Part shown: piece by piece, positions 44,191 to 52,102 of the stretch | How the letters are laid out: the number at the start of each line of letters is the position of its first letter | How positions within the stretch are numbered: position 1 is the first letter of the stretch | Source: Blautia sp. | Lineage (GTDB): Bacteria; Bacillota; Clostridia; Lachnospirales; Lachnospiraceae | Length of the DNA stretch: 64,000 nt | Reading direction: 5' to 3' | Assembly (NCBI GenBank): GCA_017475035.1 | Contig: JAFVGK010000185.1 | Coordinates: 1-64,000 of the forward strand | Translations under genes and position numbers: made by a program | Notes under the pieces: model-generated | Told to the model about the DNA's origin: nothing | The model's input: only the letters and a program-made list of their open reading frames with translations | Database searches by the model: none

Positions 44191-45885
44191 ATGAAGAAAA
44201 AGATTTTTTCGATGCTGCTGGGGTTGGCTCTTGTTGTCGGAAGTGTATGCGGCGGGGTTTTTGCTGAGGAGGCGGATCCGGCTGAAGGCGGACTGACTAA
44301 GGATGTGGTGGTTCTTTTTACCAGCGACGTACATTGCGGGATCGACCAGGGCTTTGGTTATGTCGGTTTGAAGGCTGTGCGTGACAAGCTTGAGGCGGAC
44401 GGCAATTATACCCTGCTTGTCGATGACGGCGACTCTATTCAGGGCGAGCCTCTGGGTACTATGACTACCGGTGAGTCTATCGTTGATCTGATGAATGCCG
44501 AAGGTTATGATGTGGCAATACCCGGCAACCATGAATTTGATTACGGAATGGACAGATTCCTGGAGCTGACAGAAAAGGCTGAGTATCCTTATATCAGCTG
44601 CAACTTTAATAAAGAAGGCGAGCTGGTTTTTGATCCTTATGTGATTAAGGAGTTTGACGGAGTGAAATTCGCGTTTGTCGGTATTACGACACCGAAGACG
44701 ATCACGAGCTCCACGCCGATATATTTCCAGGATGAGGATGGAAATTATATCTATGGTTTCTTCCAGGATGAGACGGGAGAAACTCTTTATAACGCAGTGC
44801 AGAAGGCTGTGGATGACGCAAGGGCAGAAGGCGCGGATTATGTGATTGTGATGGCGCATCTGGGCAATGAAGCGACTTGCGAGCCTTATACATATGCAGA
44901 TGTCATTTCACATACCAATGGGATTGATGCATTCCTGGACGGTCATAGCCATGACACAGACAAGGTGGTCATGAATAATAAGGATGGCAAGGAGGTGATC
45001 CGCGCTGCCTGCGGTACCAAGATGGCAAATATCGGCTGGCTGCGTATTTCCGCGGAAGACGGCAGCGTGGATTCAGGATTGTATACCTGGCAGAATTCGG
45101 TATCCGCTCCGGAGCTTTTGGGTATTACAAATGAGATGACCGCAGCGCTGGAGGAGGAGACGGCTGACCTCAATGAGAAGCTGAATGAGGTTGTGGCTAA
45201 GACAGCGGTAGACCTGACGATCAATGATCCGACGGCTGTGGATGAGAACAATAATCCGATCCGTATCATTCGCCGGGCAGAGACAAACCTTGGTGATCTT
45301 TGCGCGGATGCGTATCTGGATCAGTCGGGAGCCGATGTCTCCTTTGTCAATGGCGGCGGCATACGTGTCAGTATCCCGGCAGGTGACATTACCCTGAATG
45401 ATATTCTGAAGGTTCATCCCTTCGGAAATATGATGTGTGTGATCGAGGTTACCGGTCAGCAGATCCTGGATGCCCTGGAGTGGGGTTCCAGGAATGTTCC
45501 CGGAGAGAGCGGCGGATTTTTGCAGGTCGGCGGACTGACTTATGAAATTCATACATATATTGACAGCTCCTGCACAGAGGATACAAACGGCTTATTTACC
45601 GGTGTTGCCGGGGAATACAGAGTAAAGAACGTTATGGTCGGCGGCGAGCCTCTTGATCTGGAAAAGACTTATACACTGGCTTCCCATGATTATATGCTGT
45701 TGAATGGCGGCGATGGTTATGCGATGTTTGGAGGAGCAAATATCCTTCAGGACAGAGTGAAACTGGACAATCAGGTTCTGATTGACTACGTTACCGGTAC
45801 GCTTGGGGGTGTGATCGGCGAAGAATATGCGGAACCGTACGGTGAGGGCAGGATTATTGCTGTCGAAGAGGCTCCTGCGGAATAA
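44191..45885 (+). CDS. Secreted 5'-nucleotidase / 2',3'-cyclic phosphodiesterase family
   Basis: A 564-residue exported enzyme of the UshA family, hydrolysing nucleotides to nucleosides outside the cell. The signal peptide covers residues 1-26. The metallophosphoesterase domain has FTSDVHCGI, VDDGDSIQG, PGNHEFDYG, VMAHLGNEA and LDGHSHDTD, all metal sites present. The C-terminal substrate domain has ETNLGDLCADAYL, VNGGGIRVSI and LNGGDGYAMF. No wall anchor is seen within the 564 residues, so it may be released. AAAGGAGTG precedes ATG 44191. Products could feed the nucleoside transporter at 12.5-17.6 kb. Confidence 0.92.
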   Translation: MKKKIFSMLLGLALVVGSVCGGVFAEEADPAEGGLTKDVVVLFTSDVHCGIDQGFGYVGLKAVRDKLEADGNYTLLVDDGDSIQGEPLGTMTTGESIVDLMNAEGYDVAIPGNHEFDYGMDRFLELTEKAEYPYISCNFNKEGELVFDPYVIKEFDGVKFAFVGITTPKTITSSTPIYFQDEDGNYIYGFFQDETGETLYNAVQKAVDDARAEGADYVIVMAHLGNEATCEPYTYADVISHTNGIDAFLDGHSHDTDKVVMNNKDGKEVIRAACGTKMANIGWLRISAEDGSVDSGLYTWQNSVSAPELLGITNEMTAALEEETADLNEKLNEVVAKTAVDLTINDPTAVDENNNPIRIIRRAETNLGDLCADAYLDQSGADVSFVNGGGIRVSIPAGDITLNDILKVHPFGNMMCVIEVTGQQILDALEWGSRNVPGESGGFLQVGGLTYEIHTYIDSSCTEDTNGLFTGVAGEYRVKNVMVGGEPLDLEKTYTLASHDYMLLNGGDGYAMFGGANILQDRVKLDNQVLIDYVTGTLGGVIGEEYAEPYGEGRIIAVEEAPAE

Positions 45886-45967
45886 TAAGAGGTACATATA
45901 CTTTTATGGTAAACGAACAGAATGTCTGCATTTTGATTCGTTTACGGCGCCGGATTTAAGCCATGTC

Positions 45968-46010
45968 AGCGGCATCTTTCTGCAGTAAATTCGTGCGCAT
46001 ATTATAAAGT
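45968..46010 (+). repeat. Dispersed repeat R3, copy 2
   Basis: AGCGGCATCTTTCTGCAG then TAAATTCGTGCGCATATTATAAAGT, nearly identical to 36765-36806. It ends in a -10-like TATAA stretch before sigI. Confidence 0.65.
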
Positions 46011-46020
46011 GCAGTATAGC

Positions 46021-46058
46021 GGACGGTTTTCCGGTTTTGGATGACGGGAGAACCGTCC
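46021..46058. repeat. REP-like hairpin with GGACGGTT stem
   Basis: GGACGGTT (46021-46028) pairs with AACCGTCC (46051-46058), followed by CTTTG. The same stem wording appears in the terminator at 6305-6350. Confidence 0.6.
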
Positions 46059-46087
46059 CTTTGTTAGAATCGAGGTGGTGACGTAAG

Positions 46088-46861
46088 ATGGGTTCTGATC
46101 TGGAACGTCAGGAAGCTGAGCAGCAGAAAAGGAGAAATCAGGAAGCTTTGGAAGCGAAGGCTGACCTGTACAGCCGGGAACGTTTTTTGCAGGATCACCG
46201 GCTGCATATATTGAGGATTACTGCGAAGGTGTTGAACGCCCCTGTCAGCTATAGCGATGAGGAATGGTCAATTGCCTTTCAGGCAGTAAATGAAGCGCTG
46301 GACAGCTACAATGAGAGTAAAGGGAATTTCTGGACCTATGCGGTTCTGGTTATCAGGTACAGGCTGTCGAATGAAGCGGGCAAAAATCCGAAGCGTTCTA
46401 CGGCAATGCAGGTTCAGCCGGGGTTATCAGATAGACACATGAATGAGGGTGATCCCGTTTATGGCATGCAAAAGCAGGTTCGGGATAGGACAGGGCTTAC
46501 GCGGGAAAATCATTTGCGGGGAGAGATCGAAGCGCTGCAAAAGGAACTGGCAGCCTTTGATATTTCTTTTTCTGATCTGGCGGATTGCTCCCCGTATTCT
46601 CCAAAGGCCAGGCAGTCGTGCGCGAAGCTGATTAAGGCTCTGTTTACTCAGCCGCCACTGATGCCAAAATTAAGGAGCAGTTTTGTCCTGCCTTCAAAGG
46701 ATCTGCTGCAAAGAACGGGAGAGAAAAAGAAAACGGTAGAACGTTACCGCAAATATCTGATTTGTTCAGGCCTGATCCTGGACGGAGATTATCCCGGACT
46801 GGAAGAGTATCTGCAATTCATAAATAAAGAGGCGCAGACAGAAGGGGGGGATGATGAATGA
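46088..46861 (+). CDS. sigI: RNA polymerase sigma factor SigI
   Basis: A 257-residue SigI-type sigma factor. The region-2-like segment EEWSIAFQAVNEALDSYNES and FWTYAVLVIRYRLSNEA match the family, as does the C-terminal helical region with EIEALQKELAAFDISFSDLA and a helix-turn-helix-like end (KKKTVERYRKYLI). The gene downstream encodes its membrane anti-sigma RsgI; the stop and start overlap as ATGA. In Bacillus and Clostridium SigI responds to heat, envelope or substrate signals sensed by RsgI. GAGGTGG precedes the start. Confidence 0.88.
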   Translation: MGSDLERQEAEQQKRRNQEALEAKADLYSRERFLQDHRLHILRITAKVLNAPVSYSDEEWSIAFQAVNEALDSYNESKGNFWTYAVLVIRYRLSNEAGKNPKRSTAMQVQPGLSDRHMNEGDPVYGMQKQVRDRTGLTRENHLRGEIEALQKELAAFDISFSDLADCSPYSPKARQSCAKLIKALFTQPPLMPKLRSSFVLPSKDLLQRTGEKKKTVERYRKYLICSGLILDGDYPGLEEYLQFINKEAQTEGGDDE

Positions 46862-47934
46862 AAGCGGTTGTCATGGAGATAAAAGATCGTAAAGCTTTCA
46901 TTTTGGGTCATGACGGTGTGTTTTCGATCATCCCTGATCAGGGTTATACGGTGGGACAGGTTCTTGATATCAAACCAGAGGATCTCTCTTTGTATACAAA
47001 TCAGACGAAAGCAGCCAATCCTCCGAGAGGCGGAGCTTTACGAAAAGGGATTGCGGCAGCCGCCTGCCTGGTTTTGATTGGCGGAGCGGGTATCTTTGGT
47101 GCAACAAGTCTTCCGATGGCTACGGTAACATTGGACTCGGCTGTTTCTCTGAATTATTCTTTGAATCTACTGAATCGTGTGCTGCGATTGAAAGGCTACA
47201 ACGCCGCCGGTGAGAGTGCTGCTGATGCCTTAAAGAATGAGGTTTCAGGCAGGAACATCGATGAAGCTCTGGCGGTTTCGATGGATTACCTTGCGGATCA
47301 GGGGGAGGTCTCTGACGGAATTGTCGTTACGGTGAACAGGCGCCTGGGAAATACAGAAAAGCTTCAGGACAAGGTTCAGAAAAGTCTCGATGACTGGGCT
47401 GACAGGCAGGAAGGAGCCATATTCATACAGAAGGACAGAATCCTTGTCGCCGTACCGGATCAGGAATTGATCCATGCCGCGGATGAGCAGGGGATCAGTC
47501 CGGGAGAACTGCTGTGGATGCAGGATGAACCGTGGCAGGGATCCGGAACCGGTGATGAAGAAATGATGGCGATATTGGACGAGGAGACAGAACCGGCAGG
47601 TGATATGACTGGGAAACCGGATCAGATGACGCAGCCGGCAGACGGAACGGAGTCGGTGTCCGAGGAGAATGGAGAGGCAGAAACCACAGCCAATACCAAA
47701 AAGAAGAAAAAGAAAAAGAAGGCTAACGCAGAAAACACGGTTGATCCTGCACAGGATCAGGCAGGTGAGCCAGAAGAGGGCACAGCTGATTCGTCAGAGG
47801 AGTCAGATATTTTCAGTCAGCCATTCGGAGAAGGGGAGGATATCTTCAATCAGCCATTCGGAGAAGCAGATGATATCTTTAACCAGCCTTTTGGGGATCC
47901 GGAAGATCTCTTTGGGGATACGCCGGAAAGCTGA
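46858..47934 (+). CDS. rsgI: Anti-sigma factor RsgI-like membrane protein
   Basis: A 358-residue single-pass membrane protein. Residues 1-55 form the RsgI N-terminal sigma-binding domain (MKAVVMEIKDRKAFILGHDG). A transmembrane helix spans about 63-82. The outside part starts with a conserved RsgI-type region (MATVTLDSAVSLNYSLNLLN), where autoproteolysis occurs in known members. Then comes an acidic, poly-Lys-containing linker, and the end repeats DIFNQPFGEAD-like units three times, finishing DLFGD. No carbohydrate-binding or other sensor domain is seen, so the signal is unknown. A terminator follows. Confidence 0.86.
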   Translation: MKAVVMEIKDRKAFILGHDGVFSIIPDQGYTVGQVLDIKPEDLSLYTNQTKAANPPRGGALRKGIAAAACLVLIGGAGIFGATSLPMATVTLDSAVSLNYSLNLLNRVLRLKGYNAAGESAADALKNEVSGRNIDEALAVSMDYLADQGEVSDGIVVTVNRRLGNTEKLQDKVQKSLDDWADRQEGAIFIQKDRILVAVPDQELIHAADEQGISPGELLWMQDEPWQGSGTGDEEMMAILDEETEPAGDMTGKPDQMTQPADGTESVSEENGEAETTANTKKKKKKKKANAENTVDPAQDQAGEPEEGTADSSEESDIFSQPFGEGEDIFNQPFGEADDIFNQPFGDPEDLFGDTPES

Positions 47935-47978
47935 GGCGGTTTAACCGGGACTTCGGACTTGGAAAAAGAGTTTTCAAT

Positions 47979-48047
47979 AAAAGCACAGGTGACGATACCT
48001 TTTTATCCTGAACGGGAGAATAAAAGGTGTTGTCTCCTGTGTTTTTT
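47979..48047 (+). terminator. Terminator of sigI-rsgI
   Basis: AAAGCACAGG..GAC and ACCTTTTTAT pair with ATAAAAGGT..GTC and CCTGTGTTTTTTT. The stem is long with internal loops and ends in T7. Confidence 0.82.
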
Positions 48048-48064
48048 TAGAGTAAAGATAACAA

Positions 48065-48093
48065 TTGAGAACGCTGGGGCGATGTGCTATAAT
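48065..48093 (+). promoter_or_regulatory. Promoter of the Rpn-like gene
   Basis: -35 TTGAGA (48065-48070), 17-base spacer, -10 TATAAT (48088-48093) with TG at the extended position. The leader is about 150 bases. Confidence 0.75.
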
Positions 48094-48242
48094 ACTAATA
48101 AATGCGGAATACGAGGATAGATCGGATTAATTCACTGATAAAAGATAAAACTGACAAGAACTGACAGGATTTTCTAATGACGAGAGTTCCTGAACCTGTT
48201 ATCCTATTATATAAAGATAAAAGATAACAAGGGAGGGATTGC

Positions 48243-49514
48243 ATGAGTGTGAAGGAAGAAAAGATTCCGGGAAACATAGAGAATTCTGTTGTTAAGGATG
48301 CCGTCGAGACAAGGAAAAATGATGAGCTTTCGAAGGTATATGATTCTATCTTCTGGACGAGTGTTTTCCGATTGAAAAGACATCTGTATGCCTTGATCAA
48401 CGAAGTATATCAGGAGAGTTTTACACAGAACGCAAAGGTAATAGTGAGAGCCGGCAAGCATGTGATAGAAACACTGGATGACGGGATGACGCAGAGAGAC
48501 GCGGATCTGATTGTTGAGATGAGCGATCTGCCTACGGGGATTGGACCCAGAATGTATCATTTTGAATGTCAGGTTTCGGGAACAGACAGATCCATAACCT
48601 TACGGATCTCGGAATATGCGGTAAGCTATGCTTTTCAGAATGTGAGGCTGAAATCGGATGATATCGATTTCGGAGATCATCATGTGATCGGAGATTGTCA
48701 TGTAAATACAAGTAAGCCGGAAGAGGGATATATCCAGCTGCCTGCCTCAGCAGTCATTCTTTTACGATCCGCCGGTGGCAATGCGGATCATCTGACGATA
48801 CATGTATCATATCCGGGGCATGAGGGATCGTATCAGGTTCCTGTGATCAAGATCAATAAGTATTCGTTGGAAGAAATGATAGAGAAGAAACTGTATCTTT
48901 TGATCCCGTTCCTTTGCTTCACAATCAGCAACCGGAAACTGAAACAAATGAACCAGACCGAAGAAGGCCTGGTGAAACTGGATGAGTTTCTGGACCGTAT
49001 CAGCCTGGGATTGCTGGAGCTGGAGGAAGAAAAAAAGATAAACCCTGAGGAACGGCGGCTTTTGGTGGAATATACCCGTAATGTTTGCCTGATGTTTATG
49101 AAAAATTACAGGAATGCGGCAGAGGAGGTAAAGAAGAAGATGGGAGTTACTTTTATCAGAACGGAAACGGACGATTACTATGACAAGCTGAGAGCGGATT
49201 TGAGGGAAAAATTAAGAGACGAAGTAAAGGACGAAGTAAGAGATGAAGTAAGAGACGAAGTAAGAGATGAAGTAAGAGACGAAGTAAGAGATGAAGTAAG
49301 AGATGAAGTAAAGGAAGAAGTAAGCCAAAGTACTTTGTTTGGCTTGGTTTACAGGAAATATCGGAGACATATGTCGCCTCAAAGAATCGCCAGTGAGATC
49401 GAGAGAGACGAAGCCTGGGTTCTGCCGATTGTAAGAATCATAGGGAGTTTTCCGTCCGATTATACGGAAGAAGAAGCATACCGAAAATACAAAGAAAGAG
49501 TGGCAAATAGCTGA
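48243..49514 (+). CDS. Rpn-like PD-(D/E)XK nuclease family protein with RDEV repeats
   Basis: A 423-residue protein. Residues about 30-300 resemble the Rpn/transposase-related PD-(D/E)XK nuclease family: the Asp in MTQRDADLIVEM followed by FECQV gives the D...ExQ core. Rpn proteins promote RecA-independent recombination and some act as phage-defence or toxin-like nucleases. Residues about 320-360 are a tetrapeptide repeat (RDEV) encoded by a 12-base tandem repeat. The C-terminal 60 residues (YRKYRRHMSPQRIASEIERD) resemble the usual C-terminal segment of these proteins. GGGAGGG precedes the start. It stands alone with its own promoter. Confidence 0.78.
   Translation: MSVKEEKIPGNIENSVVKDAVETRKNDELSKVYDSIFWTSVFRLKRHLYALINEVYQESFTQNAKVIVRAGKHVIETLDDGMTQRDADLIVEMSDLPTGIGPRMYHFECQVSGTDRSITLRISEYAVSYAFQNVRLKSDDIDFGDHHVIGDCHVNTSKPEEGYIQLPASAVILLRSAGGNADHLTIHVSYPGHEGSYQVPVIKINKYSLEEMIEKKLYLLIPFLCFTISNRKLKQMNQTEEGLVKLDEFLDRISLGLLELEEEKKINPEERRLLVEYTRNVCLMFMKNYRNAAEEVKKKMGVTFIRTETDDYYDKLRADLREKLRDEVKDEVRDEVRDEVRDEVRDEVRDEVRDEVKEEVSQSTLFGLVYRKYRRHMSPQRIASEIERDEAWVLPIVRIIGSFPSDYTEEEAYRKYKERVANS
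49218..49323 (+). repeat. 12-bp tandem repeat encoding RDEV
   Basis: About nine units of the type GACGAAGTAAGA, alternating GAC/GAT, with few substitutions. In-frame period, so copy number can change without frameshift. Confidence 0.88.
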
Positions 49515-49568
49515 CACAAGCGAGACCAGGCGCTCAGATTGGCTTGGGAGTAAGACGGAGGAAAAAAT

Positions 49569-50000
49569 ATGCCTGAAGAAACCTTACATTTTTTATCACC
49601 TGATGAGATCAATCTCATCAAGCTCAAGTTTTCCAAAAACCACAGATCCCAGAAAGATTACATGAAGATAGAATCCCTGCTCATGGAAAAAGATCTCTAT
49701 GTGATTGAATGCCTTACAAGCCATCCTGAGATAAAAAGCTGCGCATGCCTGATGTGTGTTGGCGGTATGCTGCTGGCTTTTACAAATAAAGAAGATTGTA
49801 TCCGCCAGATGGATACCTTTGCCAACAACCTGGGAATGGACATCGAGTATAATATGAAAGCCATGGCCTTTTTGGGAACATGCTCTCTTGCCGACCAGAA
49901 TGGGGTGAAGCTGGCGGTTGATCTGGATTCCAGCGGGAGGAATCCGTTTTTACTATATGGAAACGGCCACTATAACGTGGCATGGATGGGGAAAGCTTAA
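49569..50000 (+). CDS. Small protein of unknown function, possibly SseB-like
   Basis: A 143-residue cytoplasmic protein. GGAGG upstream of the ATG supports it as a real gene. The middle (GGMLLAFTNKEDCIRQM, then GVKLAVDLDSSG) faintly recalls SseB N-terminal domains, which I cannot confirm. The end is abrupt, and the next 170 bases are open in another frame, so the gene may be truncated by a frameshift. It lies upstream of a small membrane protein and an exonuclease fusion gene. Confidence 0.55.
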   Translation: MPEETLHFLSPDEINLIKLKFSKNHRSQKDYMKIESLLMEKDLYVIECLTSHPEIKSCACLMCVGGMLLAFTNKEDCIRQMDTFANNLGMDIEYNMKAMAFLGTCSLADQNGVKLAVDLDSSGRNPFLLYGNGHYNVAWMGKA

Positions 50001-50003
50001 GGT

Positions 50004-50175
50004 CTCATCGCCGTCCGGATCGGCTGATTTGACAATATCCATGAACGCGATTGGCTGCCGTTTGATTTTGAACATACCAAACGGGCTAAATGATAGAATT
50101 ATTGTATCGGCAGACAATTACGTTGTTGAGTATAAATTATCTGAATCCACCGCTGCGGTTGCTGCGCATGTGTGA
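50004..50175 (+). pseudogene. Possible gene remnant in a different frame
   Basis: Directly after the 49569 gene, a frame (open from 49918) reads NAIGCRLILNIPNGLNDRII and ends at 50175. The text looks protein-like but has no start or ribosome site of its own. It could be the displaced 3' end of the 49569 gene or chance. Confidence 0.3.
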
Positions 50176-50246
50176 GCAGATGCCTTTTTACCCATAATTT
50201 TGGGATGCTCTCCCGTCAGGCAGCGCTCAGAAATGGAGGAAAATCC

Positions 50247-50477
50247 ATGAAAAAACTATTCAAGGTTGCTAATCGCTACATAGAAACGAGTGACTGGAAA
50301 ATAATAGCTGTTCTGAAGTTTTGCCTGATATCACTTGGCATGATGATCGGTATGGGGGTGAAACCCGAGCATAAAAAGAAAATCATCCCGAAAGCTGCAT
50401 GTGTTTTTATCCTGACATACATCCCTTTGATGTTTAAGTTCTATAAAGTCTTTAAGGAAGAGAATGATCTGCCATGA
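50247..50477 (+). CDS. Small membrane protein (permease-like, widespread in Lachnospiraceae)
   Basis: A 76-residue protein with one to two hydrophobic stretches (AVLKFCLISLGMMIGMGV and ACVFILTYIPLMF). The KKLFKVANRYIETSDWK start resembles small proteins often labelled permease of phosphate ABC transporter, a label I would not trust functionally. ATG 50247 is preceded by GGAGG. It overlaps the next gene as ATGA, so the two are coupled. Confidence 0.65.
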   Translation: MKKLFKVANRYIETSDWKIIAVLKFCLISLGMMIGMGVKPEHKKKIIPKAACVFILTYIPLMFKFYKVFKEENDLP

Positions 50478-51286
50478 AGAAATATGATCCGTTGTGTTCC
50501 TATCTTTCAAAATTAACGGAATCGGATATCACACTTTCTTTCACGAAGGTAGAGGATATCCTCAGGGATACCCTGCCGAACAGTGCCCGAAACCATAGAG
50601 CCTGGTGGGGAAATGGCAGCCACATTCAGGCATATGCCTGGATGGATGCCGGATTCAGGGTGAGCGAAGTGGATTTTGTCTCGGAGTGCGTTTCTTTCCG
50701 GAAAATCAATTCCTTGTCTGACGGAAAAGCTGCTTGCGGGGAGGACAATCATCAGGCGAATCGCTTCATTGTATTTGATGTGGAAACTCCAAATCGTTAT
50801 AATGACCGCATGAGCGCGATTGGTGTGACCGTCATTGAAGACGGGATCATCAAAGACTCCTTCTTTTCTTATGTCAACCCGGAAACCTTCTTCGATTTCT
50901 TCAACACTCAGATTACCGGGATTGATGAGGATACAGTTGCCGGCGCGCCTGCCTTCCCCGAGCTGTGGAAGACGATCGCCCCCATCATGGGCAGCGGAAT
51001 CCTTGTCGCCCACAATGCTGTTTTTGACCTTGCGGTTTTGAAGAAATGCCTGCTTGGCTACGGTATTGACTGGAAGGATCGGATTCCATACTGTTGTACT
51101 GTCCGGATGGGACGTGCCATTCTCCCGCAGATCAAACACAGTCTGGATGTTGTCTGCCGTTACTATGGCATTCCCCTTTCCCATCACCAGGCTGACAGTG
51201 ACAGCAAGGCTTGTGCGGAGATTCTTTTAAGATACATGAAGGGCGGAGCCGATCCCGGGAAATACGTGAAAGAATACAGACTGTGA
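50474..51286 (+). CDS. DUF7662-like domain fused to DnaQ-like exonuclease
   Basis: A 270-residue two-domain protein. Residues 1-78 (YDPLCSYLSKL, then SARNHRAWWGNG and AWMDAGFRVSEVDF) match the small domain I know as DUF7662, usually found alone or next to restriction or nuclease genes. Residues 95-260 are a DEDDh 3'-5' exonuclease: FIVFDVETPN (motif I), VAHNAVFDLAVLKK (motif II) and HHQADSDSKACAEIL (motif III). The fusion suggests a nuclease directed by the first domain. It is coupled by ATGA to the upstream membrane protein. A perfect hairpin follows the stop. Confidence 0.8.
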   Translation: MKKYDPLCSYLSKLTESDITLSFTKVEDILRDTLPNSARNHRAWWGNGSHIQAYAWMDAGFRVSEVDFVSECVSFRKINSLSDGKAACGEDNHQANRFIVFDVETPNRYNDRMSAIGVTVIEDGIIKDSFFSYVNPETFFDFFNTQITGIDEDTVAGAPAFPELWKTIAPIMGSGILVAHNAVFDLAVLKKCLLGYGIDWKDRIPYCCTVRMGRAILPQIKHSLDVVCRYYGIPLSHHQADSDSKACAEILLRYMKGGADPGKYVKEYRL

Positions 51287-51390
51287 GAGAGGATGATTTT
51301 GCTGCTTCGGCAGTTCAACTGTCGAAGCAGCAAAATCATCAGCCGAAGACATTGAATCAGCGTACAAAACTTCGTTATAGCAGGGGCAGG
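51285..51390 (+). repeat. Dispersed repeat R2, copy with perfect hairpin
   Basis: Matches the copies at 26207 and 30925 (CCGAAGACATTGAATCAGCG, CAAAACTTCGTTAT). Here the first part forms a perfect 18-bp hairpin, GATGATTTTGCTGCTTCG (51292-51309) with its complement at 51323-51340, so it may end the exonuclease transcript. Confidence 0.7.
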
Positions 51391-51835
51391 ACAATGGTCT
51401 GGCGAAAATAAAGCGTTTGTTCGGAAGTGTTTGTTCGGAAGCGTTTTTACAGAAGAGTTCAGAAAAGTTTCGTTAGAATAGTTTCATTAGATGAAATAAA
51501 TATTTTGATAAGAATAAATAGCCGTGCGAAAACCCGCAACGGCTATTTTCTTTGCTCTTTTACTCATGAATGCAAGGGTGGTGTTTCCGGAAATGGTAGA
51601 AAGAACATTATTTTAAATAATTGTTAATAATAATACGAATTTATTACAGGAAAATTACGCAAACAAAGTCATTCGGGATGTAAAACGACAAATCAGGACA
51701 AAAATAACAAGAAAAGGCAAAAAACGACAAGAGAATACAACCTGAAACGTATTCGAAATGTAATACTATACCTGAAATACAAGCATTATAAGAAACTACC
51801 GGTAGAATTATCACACAAAAAGCCTTGTGTTTTTT
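51391..51835. other. AT-rich intergenic region, no gene
   Basis: Apart from a terminator hairpin at 51517-51552 I see no coding frame or RNA. Base composition drops clearly below that of the flanking genes. The run contains several short direct repeats such as ACGACAA. Confidence 0.5.
51517..51552 (+). terminator. Intrinsic terminator-like hairpin
   Basis: AATAGCCGT and ACGGCTATT pair perfectly with an inner GC stem, followed by TTCTTTG. No gene immediately precedes it, so a small RNA or a long 3' UTR ending here is possible. Confidence 0.6.
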
Positions 51836-51863
51836 TTGACAATATGGTATTTTATACTAGAAT
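51836..51863 (+). promoter_or_regulatory. Promoter of the giant adhesin gene
   Basis: -35 TTGACA (51836-51841) after a T-run, 16-base spacer, -10 TAGAAT (51858-51863). The leader is about 230 bases. Confidence 0.6.
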
Positions 51864-51933
51864 GGCTTTACGAGTCGCACGGAAAAAACAGGTGTTTTGC
51901 CCTTACATTTTTTACAATTCCGTAACCTTTGTG

Positions 51934-52056
51934 AGCTTCCGCAAGGGAGCTGTAAGGAAGCGGCATGAATTCGTTGCCGGACGGACCGGATTTTTCAGTA
52001 GAATTTGCGATATTTGTAAAATCCGTCCTATGGTCATGTGCCTTCCTTACAGCCCC
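51934..52056 (+). promoter_or_regulatory. Structured 5' leader of the giant adhesin gene
   Basis: AGCTTCC (51934-51940) and GGGAGCT (51945-51951) form a hairpin with a GCAA tetraloop. The same GGGAGCTGTAAGGAAG (51945-51960) can instead pair with CTTCCTTACAGCCCC (52042-52056) just before the ribosome site. The two pairings exclude each other, the layout of a switch. I do not recognise a c-di-GMP or other known riboswitch core. Confidence 0.45.
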
Positions 52057-52102
52057 CGATAACCAATCTATATTTCATTCTACTTATGGAGGAGAAAAAA
52101 CC

